30,990 nt of DNA, from NCBI GenBank assembly GCA_964482685.1, contig CAYZZA010000010.1, positions 1 to 30,990 of the forward strand, written 5' to 3'. The notes beneath the pieces are model-generated. The model did no database searches. It was not told where the DNA came from and saw only the letters and a program-made list of their open reading frames with translations. Positions 25,044-30,990 of the stretch are shown in pieces. The DNA comes from CAYZZA01 sp964482685 (GTDB lineage Bacteria; Bacillota; Bacilli; Lactobacillales; Carnobacteriaceae_A). Positions within the stretch are counted from its first letter, which is position 1. Each line of letters opens with the position of its first letter. Made by a program: the position numbers and the translations under genes.

Positions 25044-26111
25044 TTATTTTGTGTAAACTTCCAAAGGCAAGACCTCAATGTGTCGTTCTGCCCATTTTTC
25101 GTATACAAATTCTAACTTGTAATGTTTGTGGAAAAGGGCAACTCCACAATCTCCACCACCAGCACCAGATGGTTTAGCAGCACCACTATAGACTTCTGCC
25201 CAATCTGCAAAAGAAGCAAGAGCAGGTGTTTCAATGGTGACTCCTGTGAAGGCTTCAAGATCTTTTAAAGCGGAACGGTTGTTGCGCATGCCGCGCTGAA
25301 TTTGTAAGACATTTCCTACTTTGAATCCTTCAATCATTTCATTTACCCAAAACGCACTTTTTTCTAAAAAAGCGGTGTATGCTTCAGGGTGTGTAGCCGT
25401 TTTTTCACGCACCTGGTTAACCAAATCAGTTGTAGAAACAGGACTTCCTGTCCATCCAACTACCAAACGCATGTTTTGTGGTGGGGTTAACGTAGTAACA
25501 GAAAAACCTACCCATTCGGTTGCCAGAAGTTCAGTTATAGAGTGTGTTTCTTGTTGGGCTTTAAGCCATTCCCGGTCGACGCTTGTATAAGCAATCCAAC
25601 CTGTGTACGTGCTGGCAGCTAAGTCCCCAAAGGATCCATTGCTTTCTAAAGAAAGGTGGGATAAGGCGGCTAATTTAAAAAATGTTTCATCAGTTTCGTC
25701 TAAGCCATAGAACAAGCAAAGTGCACGAACAGTAGCCACTGTGACCGCAGCACTCGATCCAAGTCCATATTTGCGACCGTCTTCATTATCTAAGTCGCTT
25801 TCCACACTGAGATGAAACGCAGATAAAGCGTGTCCTTTTTCTTTTACATAGGCTTCTGTTGTTTCAATTGCAGCTAAAACATACATAAAGGAGTCGTCTT
25901 TAGCGTCAAGAACAACTTTATCATCTGTACGCATCCAGGAAACTGGAGAATTTTTTGAGTGAGCAGAAGAAAGCGTTCCGTGTTCTTCTGTACTTTCTAT
26001 TGTAACGGTAACAAATTGATTAATCGCCACTAATGTTGCTGGTTGTCCTGGTTCTGTGACGGCGTATTCGCCACCTAAAAATAATTTACCAGGTGCTTGT
26101 GCTTTTATCAT
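25044..26111 (-). CDS. mvaK2: phosphomevalonate kinase
   Basis: This 355-residue GHMP-family kinase converts mevalonate 5-phosphate to the 5-diphosphate. Motifs are the N-terminal KAQAPGKLFLGGEYAV, the ATP-binding YGLGSSAAVTVATVRAL and the C-terminal KPSGAGGGDCGVAL. The ATG at 26111 is chosen because AGGAGG lies about 6 nt upstream and the N-terminus then fits the family. A frame extension to 26162 would add 17 odd residues inside mvaD. The start overlaps the mvaD 3' end by 26 nt, so translation is coupled. Confidence 0.95.
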   Translation of the reverse strand: MIKAQAPGKLFLGGEYAVTEPGQPATLVAINQFVTVTIESTEEHGTLSSAHSKNSPVSWMRTDDKVVLDAKDDSFMYVLAAIETTEAYVKEKGHALSAFHLSVESDLDNEDGRKYGLGSSAAVTVATVRALCLFYGLDETDETFFKLAALSHLSLESNGSFGDLAASTYTGWIAYTSVDREWLKAQQETHSITELLATEWVGFSVTTLTPPQNMRLVVGWTGSPVSTTDLVNQVREKTATHPEAYTAFLEKSAFWVNEMIEGFKVGNVLQIQRGMRNNRSALKDLEAFTGVTIETPALASFADWAEVYSGAAKPSGAGGGDCGVALFHKHYKLEFVYEKWAERHIEVLPLEVYTK

Positions 26112-27171
26112 GATGTTCCTCCTGTGTGATCCAATTTTGGTAAGATATAAATTGCGTTTCACTGCCTGTTTCTTTTTTAACCATCAACCCACTTCCAGGT
26201 TTTGAAACGATGCAATTTTCTTCGCCAAAGAGCGTGGCTGCTTTCTTTCGAATCGTTTCAGAATCAGAATACCGGCACAATATTTTGACGTTTGGACCAG
26301 CATCCATTGTATAATAACATAATATTCCTTCTTTTCTCAATTGGCGAATAAAATGCATGGCCTCAAGAGTAGCAGGTTCAAAATATGTAAATGGTGGAAC
26401 CGCTCCCATTGTTGTTGCATGCATGCGCATTGCACTTTGTTCTGTTAGCATCCCAATTTTTTCAAAATTTTCTTCGTACAGTGCTTGTTTCATCTCAATT
26501 AAGTCACGCTCGGAATGTTCCACCCAAGCAGGATAAAATGGAGACGTTGTCACGGTACGTTGCATGCCTTCTCGACTAGACACTTCTTTTTTTTGTTGGT
26601 TTAGGAGTAAAAAGACCATGCCCACATCAAAATCAGCCCCACGAACAGGAAGAGCAAATGAAGACTGATCGGACTGGCCTTTTTGCCACTCGACGAACCC
26701 ACCGTATATACTGCGAGAGGCAGAACCTGACCCTCTACGTGCCAACCGGGATAAATCAGTGGGCGACAGGCGCAGACCGGCAGCAAGGCTTGCAGCTCCT
26801 GCTAATGCCGCCATGCCTGAGGCCGATGAAGCCAATCCAGCAGCGGTGGGGACGTGATTGGAACTGACAATTTCTGCAAAGTAAGGAAGACGCGCTTGTT
26901 TTCGTACGGCTGACAAAATTGGAAGTGTATTGCGCAAGGCAGCACCACGTTGTTTTTCACCGTCTAAATAAAAAGAATCTTCTTTTAGGCGTTCATCAAA
27001 TCGAACACAGGTGTCTGTATAAAAAGCATCTAAGGTTAAAGAAAGACTACTTGTTGTTGGAATAATAAGTTGCTCGTTTTTTTTGCCCCAATATTTAATT
27101 AAGGCAATATTTGTATGGGCACGCACACAAGCACGCTCATGACGCTGATTACTATGAGACAGAAGAACCAA
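26086..27171 (-). CDS. mvaD: diphosphomevalonate decarboxylase
   Basis: This GHMP-family enzyme makes isopentenyl diphosphate from mevalonate diphosphate with ATP and release of CO2. Motifs are AHTNIALIKYWGK, the ATP-binding VPTAAGLASSASGMAAL and MDAGPNVKIL. The start is uncertain. The frame opens at TTG 27171, directly after AGGAG (too close for normal use), CTG at 27162 is at better spacing, and GTG at 27126 would begin just before the conserved AHTN block. Up to 20 nt overlap the mvaK1 stop. The 3' end overlaps mvaK2 by 26 nt. Up to 361 residues, slightly longer than usual at the N-terminus, which also suggests a later start. Confidence 0.92.
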   Translation of the reverse strand: MVLLSHSNQRHERACVRAHTNIALIKYWGKKNEQLIIPTTSSLSLTLDAFYTDTCVRFDERLKEDSFYLDGEKQRGAALRNTLPILSAVRKQARLPYFAEIVSSNHVPTAAGLASSASGMAALAGAASLAAGLRLSPTDLSRLARRGSGSASRSIYGGFVEWQKGQSDQSSFALPVRGADFDVGMVFLLLNQQKKEVSSREGMQRTVTTSPFYPAWVEHSERDLIEMKQALYEENFEKIGMLTEQSAMRMHATTMGAVPPFTYFEPATLEAMHFIRQLRKEGILCYYTMDAGPNVKILCRYSDSETIRKKAATLFGEENCIVSKPGSGLMVKKETGSETQFISYQNWITQEEHHDKSTSTW

Positions 27172-28111
27172 CTCCTATTAGTGGATGAATCCACGTATTT
27201 TTCGCACCTGCTCGCTCGAGAGAACGAGCAATTTTTTCTGCTTCTTTTTGTGTATACGCAAGGGCAATGATACAGCCACCACGTCCTCCACCAGTTAATT
27301 TGGCACCAAGAGCTCCATTCTTAAGTGCTACATTTACTAAGTGATCCAGTGTGGAGTTGCTAACTGTTAAATCCTTTAATAATTCGTGCGCTTGTGACAT
27401 TCTTTGCCCGAGCGCCACGGGGTCATTTTCTTCAATGGCAGTTCGAGACAAAACGACCAACTGTCCAAGTGCATGGATGGTATCTTGAGTTTGTTGGGGA
27501 TTCATTTTGTTTAAAGCCGCCACGTCTTCGACTGCTTTTCGTGTTTGGCCTCTTTCGCCCGTATCGGCAACAATCAATTGCGCGTCTATGGATAAAGGAA
27601 AAGGCGTAAAGGGGCTGTCTTTTGTATAATAAACAGGAGAGGTGCTACTTGTCATGAGAGCATCTAATCCACTTGGGTTGCCGTGTGCAATAGCTTCGGC
27701 AATGTTTACAAGCGGCAATAATTGCTCATTTGACAACTCAGTTCTCTCGTAATGAAACAAAGCTCGAATGACAGCTGCAGCTACTGCTGCACTTGACCCC
27801 ATTCCGCGCTCGGCAGGGATGGTGCTGACAATAGAGACATTAAAATCTTTGAATGGAAGTTGCAACATGGCGCATGATGCGTCAATTGCAGCTCGAATAT
27901 TTTTTAATGTAGCTGGTGCTTTTTGAAGATCACCAGAATAAAACACGCAGTCAATAGTCACAGGACCGCTGGTTTCAGTAACAGTGGCCTGAACGGTCGC
28001 AGCTGGAAAAGGAAGTGCAATCGCGGGTTCTCCGTAGACGACTGAATGTTCGCCCATTAAGATTATTTTCCCATGTGCAAATCCAACTGCGGTTTTTGGC
28101 ATTGTCATCAT
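27152..28111 (-). CDS. mvaK1: mevalonate kinase
   Basis: This 319-residue GHMP kinase phosphorylates mevalonate, the first step of this operon. Motifs are AHGKIILMGEHSVVYG near the N-terminus, the ATP-binding ERGMGSSAAVAAAVIRAL, and the C-terminal KLTGGGRGGCIIAL. The ATG at 28111 has GGAGGAA 7 nt upstream. A sigma-A-type promoter about 205 nt upstream gives a long leader. Order mvaK1-mvaD-mvaK2-fni is the standard lactic acid bacteria cluster; HMG-CoA synthase and reductase are not in the window. Confidence 0.96.
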   Translation of the reverse strand: MMTMPKTAVGFAHGKIILMGEHSVVYGEPAIALPFPAATVQATVTETSGPVTIDCVFYSGDLQKAPATLKNIRAAIDASCAMLQLPFKDFNVSIVSTIPAERGMGSSAAVAAAVIRALFHYERTELSNEQLLPLVNIAEAIAHGNPSGLDALMTSSTSPVYYTKDSPFTPFPLSIDAQLIVADTGERGQTRKAVEDVAALNKMNPQQTQDTIHALGQLVVLSRTAIEENDPVALGQRMSQAHELLKDLTVSNSTLDHLVNVALKNGALGAKLTGGGRGGCIIALAYTQKEAEKIARSLERAGAKNTWIHPLIGVGSSVS

Positions 28112-28619
28112 GAAGGTTCCTCCGATTTCTTATTTACTTGATAGACGACTCGATACATTCTATCAAAGAGTGTAGGTAAGCATAGTTAGGGTGTTGTTCA
28201 TTTCTTGTGCCTTTTCTTTAATGGGTATGTTTGCTTCATCAAAATGGGCGCACAAATTAAAGGATGGAGCACACTCCGGTAGAAAGTTCTTCTCTCCAGT
28301 CCAATTCCCGTACTCTAGTATAAATGACATCCACCTATAAACAAAATAGAAACGATAACGTAGGAGAGAAGTCTTTTTTTTACGTCCCGCTTTTTAAAAA
28401 AGGTTTTTCGTAAAAAAACCGGTTCGATACAAGGTGGTTATCGATTTGAAAATAGTTTGTACCCTTGTGTACTGTACCAAAAAAAAGTTAAGAATGAATT
28501 AAGAATAGATCAAAAAAGTAGTTAAAACGTTTTTCTGAGGCCTCTGTAAAAAAAGGCTTGAATCTGATACACTAATAGATGATTATGTGGCACGATGAGT
28601 GCCTGGAAGGATACTGTCG
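28112..28619. other. intergenic region between divergent mvaK1 and coaA
   Basis: This is 508 nt without a firmly supported gene. The left half (28112-28345) holds the mvaK1 leader and promoter. It is open in one minus-strand frame for 55 codons (ATG 28330 to TGA 28163), but with no ribosome site. The right half is very AT-rich, with hairpin-prone T and A runs at 28374-28422, a CGATA/TATCG hairpin near 28434-28452, an 11-bp-spaced direct repeat TTAAGAAT (28488-28506), and a TGATACACT extended -10 for coaA near 28564-28572. Confidence 0.5.
28317..28344 (-). promoter_or_regulatory. promoter of the mevalonate operon
   Basis: Minus strand: TTGTTT (28344-28339), 16-nt spacer, TATACT (28322-28317). 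It implies an mvaK1 leader of about 200 nt. Confidence 0.6.
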
Positions 28620-29543
28620 ATGAGATACTCGGACACGTTTTATATTTTTGATCGTGAAGAATGGCAAAAACTGAATACAGGCAAGCAAATTCAAATCACA
28701 GACGAAGAACTCAATTCTCTTCGTGCGTTGAATGACCGAGTGTCACTGGAAGACGTAAGAGAAGTGTATCTTCCGGCCTTGCACATATTAGATACATACA
28801 TTCATCATTATGATAACCGGCAAAAAGAAAAGAAAGAACTCTTAAACCTTCCGCAGCAAACAGATCCGTATATTATTGGCATCGCTGGGAGTGTAGCGGT
28901 TGGAAAAAGCACAACAGCTCGCTTGTTTCAAACGCTGTTGTCACGTGCGTACAAAAACAAGCGTGTAGAGTTATTGACTACAGATGGTTTTTTGTACCCA
29001 AACAATGTTTTAAAACGTGAAAATTTGTTGCAGCGGAAAGGATTTCCAGAAAGTTACGACATGGCTCGGTTGATTGATTTTATGGCGGATGTGAAAAGCG
29101 GGAAAAAAAACGTCCGCGTCCCTGTTTATTCACACGAATTGTATGACATCGTGCCGGATACGTACGCGGTGATTGAGCAACCAGATATATTGATTGTAGA
29201 AGGGATTAACGTGTTGCAATTGCCATCCAACGAGAAAATATATGTGAGCGATTTTTTTGATTTTTCTGTTTATTTAGATGCAGAGCCGCATCGGATTGAA
29301 AAGTGGTATTTGGAGCGGTTTGGGTTGCTGCTAAACACGGCTTTTCAAAATCCAGATAACTATTACGCTGCTTATGCGGGCAAAGCCAAACAAGAAGCGT
29401 TTAAAATGGCCCAAACAGTTTGGGAAAATATAAACTTGAAAAATCTACAAGAAAACATTATGCCTACTCGGTTTCGAGCAGATATGATTTTACACAAAAC
29501 AACCGATCATTTTATTGATCAAGTGTTGCTTAGAAAATATTAA
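28620..29543 (+). CDS. coaA: pantothenate kinase, type I
   Basis: This 307-residue P-loop kinase phosphorylates pantothenate, the first committed step of coenzyme A synthesis. Motifs are Walker A GSVAVGKST at 90-98, LTTDGFLYPN, KGFPESYD, YSHELYDIV and ILIVEGINVLQ, with the C-terminal MPTRFRADMILHKTTDH region. The ATG at 28620 is preferred because GGAAGGA lies 8 nt upstream; an in-frame GTG at 28599 lies before that site. Length is normal for the family. guaA follows 55 nt downstream with its own likely promoter. Confidence 0.96.
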   Translation: MRYSDTFYIFDREEWQKLNTGKQIQITDEELNSLRALNDRVSLEDVREVYLPALHILDTYIHHYDNRQKEKKELLNLPQQTDPYIIGIAGSVAVGKSTTARLFQTLLSRAYKNKRVELLTTDGFLYPNNVLKRENLLQRKGFPESYDMARLIDFMADVKSGKKNVRVPVYSHELYDIVPDTYAVIEQPDILIVEGINVLQLPSNEKIYVSDFFDFSVYLDAEPHRIEKWYLERFGLLLNTAFQNPDNYYAAYAGKAKQEAFKMAQTVWENINLKNLQENIMPTRFRADMILHKTTDHFIDQVLLRKY

Positions 29544-29555
29544 TTAAGGTATAAT
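29526..29555 (+). promoter_or_regulatory. promoter of guaA
   Basis: TTGCTT (29526-29531), 18-nt spacer, perfect TATAAT (29550-29555). The -35 lies in the last codons of coaA. No terminator separates coaA from guaA, so read-through is also possible. Confidence 0.6.
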
Positions 29556-29598
29556 GCGTGCGTTGTACTAAAAACAAACAAGAAGGGAAGAGGGCTAC

Positions 29599-30990
29599 AT
29601 GGACACTCAAAAAGGCGTCTTAACTCAGATGGAAACACTCGCAGTTATTGATTTAGGAGGAAAAGATACGCAACTCATCACACGGACCATTCGAGACATG
29701 GGGGTCTATTCTGAGCAGTATTCCTATAAAGTCACAGCAGAAGAATTGCATCACAGTAATTTGAAAGGGATTGTCTTAGTTGGAGAAGAAGGAGAAAAAG
29801 ATATCGACTCTTCACTGTTTACGCTAGGCATTCCTGTATTGGGGATTGGTTCTGGTTTGGAGATGTTGTCTAAGCATATTTTCAAGGAACAGCCAACAGA
29901 CTATGCTCACGAAGAAGGCCTGTTTCCATTAGATGCAGCCAAGCACCTGTATGGCTTGGTTGCCTTCCCAACACATGTAGAAGAGAAAGAGCCAGCCTTT
30001 TTGCGTCACTTTTTAACAGATGTATGTGCGTTTTCTAGCAATTGGAACCCGAAAACATTTGTAGAGTATCAATTAGAAGCAATTCGCCATCAAGTAGGGG
30101 ACAAAAAAGTGATTTTAGCTCTTTCCGGCGGAGTGGATTCTAGTGTGACAGGCGTGTTGTTGGAGCGAGCCATTGGCGATCAACTGACTTCTGTATTTGT
30201 GGATCATGGTCTTCTTCGTAAAGGGGAACGTGAACAAGTAATGGAGAGCTTGTCTGGACGTTTTGGTTTAAATGTTATCGTGGTAGACGCAAAAGAGCGT
30301 TTCCTATCAAAGTTAGCAGGCGTGAGTGACCCTGAAACCAAGCGCAAGATTATTGGAAATGAATTTATTGAAGTGTTTGCGGAAGAAGCTGAAAAATTAG
30401 ATGGCATTGAATTTCTTGCCCAAGGAACAATTTATCCAGATATTATTGAAAGTGGAACGGATACAACAGAAACAGTGAAGTCTCACCATAACGTGGGTGG
30501 ATTGCCAGAAGACTTGCAATTTGAGTTGATTGAACCGTTGAAAGCTCTGTTTAAAGACGAAGTGCGTGCGGTTGGAGAAGAACTAGGCATTCCTTCTGCA
30601 CTCGTTTGGAGACAGCCGTTTCCAGGTCCTGGACTAGGTGTACGTGTCTTAGGAGAAATTACAGAAGAGAAATTGCATTTGGTTCGTGAAACCGATGCTA
30701 TTTTACGCGATGAAATTGCTAAAGCAGGACTTGAACGAGATATTTGGCAATATTTTACGGCTCTTCCAGGCATCCGAAGTGTTGGGGTGACAGATGGCAT
30801 ACGTTCGTATGACTATACAATTGGCATTCGCGCCGTTCATTCCATCGATGCGATGACCGCAGATTTCGCGAAAATTCCATGGGATGTGCTCCAAAAAATT
30901 TCCAAACGGATGACAGATGAAGTCGATCATATCAATCGTGTGGTCTATGACATTACAAGCAAGCCACCTGCAAGTATTGAGTGGGAATAA
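29599..30990 (+). CDS. guaA: GMP synthetase with degenerate, shortened glutaminase domain
   Basis: GuaA converts XMP to GMP using ATP and an amino group. The ATP-pyrophosphatase domain looks complete: PP-loop SGGVDSS at 176-182, FVDHGLLRKGE, KRKIIGNEFIEVF, LAQGTIYPDIIESG and KSHHNVGGLPED. So does the C-terminal dimerisation domain (PFPGPGLGVRVLGE to the terminal KPPASIEWE). The N-terminal class I glutaminase domain is unusual. It has only about 155 residues and the PP-loop comes about 55-60 positions early. The nucleophile motif expected as GxCYGMQ reads GIGSGLE (84 is Gly). The expected QFHPE reads AFPTHVE (about 122-128). SGGP is also lost. The total is 463 residues against about 510-525 normally. 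The frame is uninterrupted and the ATG at 29599 has AAGGGAAGAGGG upstream. Ammonia-dependent activity or a separate glutaminase subunit is inferred. Confidence 0.93.
   Translation: MDTQKGVLTQMETLAVIDLGGKDTQLITRTIRDMGVYSEQYSYKVTAEELHHSNLKGIVLVGEEGEKDIDSSLFTLGIPVLGIGSGLEMLSKHIFKEQPTDYAHEEGLFPLDAAKHLYGLVAFPTHVEEKEPAFLRHFLTDVCAFSSNWNPKTFVEYQLEAIRHQVGDKKVILALSGGVDSSVTGVLLERAIGDQLTSVFVDHGLLRKGEREQVMESLSGRFGLNVIVVDAKERFLSKLAGVSDPETKRKIIGNEFIEVFAEEAEKLDGIEFLAQGTIYPDIIESGTDTTETVKSHHNVGGLPEDLQFELIEPLKALFKDEVRAVGEELGIPSALVWRQPFPGPGLGVRVLGEITEEKLHLVRETDAILRDEIAKAGLERDIWQYFTALPGIRSVGVTDGIRSYDYTIGIRAVHSIDAMTADFAKIPWDVLQKISKRMTDEVDHINRVVYDITSKPPASIEWE

Noticed and set aside
29599..30120. Frameshift or sequencing error as the cause of the odd guaA N-terminus
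   Set aside because: The frame is open throughout, family positions such as DTQLITRTIRDMGVYSE, IPVLGIGSG and HLYGL remain in order, and no shift of frame restores the Cys or HPE motifs.
1..30990. Mobile elements, phage genes, CRISPR arrays or a defence island
   Set aside because: No transposase, integrase, phage structural gene, regularly spaced repeat or known defence-gene motif was recognised. The remnants found fit deletion and point mutation.

Overview
The window looks like a chromosomal stretch from a low-GC Gram-positive bacterium of the order Lactobacillales. This rests on three things: a mevalonate-pathway operon (mvaK1-mvaD-mvaK2-fni), a murB/regulator/potABCD neighbourhood typical of lactic acid bacteria and streptococci, and strong AGGAGG-type ribosome binding sites throughout. 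A Carnobacteriaceae or Enterococcaceae relative would fit, but the genus cannot be fixed from the sequence. No phage, insertion sequence, CRISPR array, rRNA or tRNA was seen.

Layout. Positions 1-2637 hold the end of an AbgT-type transporter and an M20 amidohydrolase, a likely import-and-hydrolysis pair for acylated or aryl amino acids. An alpha/beta hydrolase (2887-3846) follows. It converges on a disulfide-oxidoreductase pseudogene (3937-5288, minus strand) carrying one frameshift and one stop. Next is a two-gene Opu/Bil-type osmolyte ABC transporter (5863-8348) with a permease/binding-protein fusion. Then come murB (8765-9706), and an HTH-cupin regulator with the spermidine/putrescine importer potABCD (9981-14362), whose pot genes overlap by 4 nt. 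After that are rpiA and an M50-like membrane protein (14500-16348).

Positions 16406-17023 hold two gene remnants lying head to head, the 3' parts of a class B sortase and of a fasciclin-domain surface protein. A single deletion across a divergent gene pair explains both. A beta-carbonic anhydrase (minus), a pyrimidine-nucleoside phosphorylase (plus), an RluA-family pseudouridine synthase (minus), a proline iminopeptidase-like hydrolase and azlCD (plus) follow, then a tiny membrane protein (minus). The mevalonate operon runs on the minus strand (28111-23941) from a promoter near 28330. It turns mevalonate into isopentenyl diphosphate and then dimethylallyl diphosphate. The window ends with coaA and guaA on the plus strand.

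The most notable observation is guaA. Its ATP-pyrophosphatase and dimerisation domains look intact. The N-terminal glutaminase domain is about 55-60 residues short and lacks the expected Cys, His and Glu catalytic residues. The encoded GMP synthetase is therefore predicted to use free ammonia or a separate amidotransferase. Lesser points are structured leaders and possible very short ORFs upstream of the opu-type operon, rpiA and mvaK1. No clearly new multi-gene system was found; most of the window is ordinary core metabolism.
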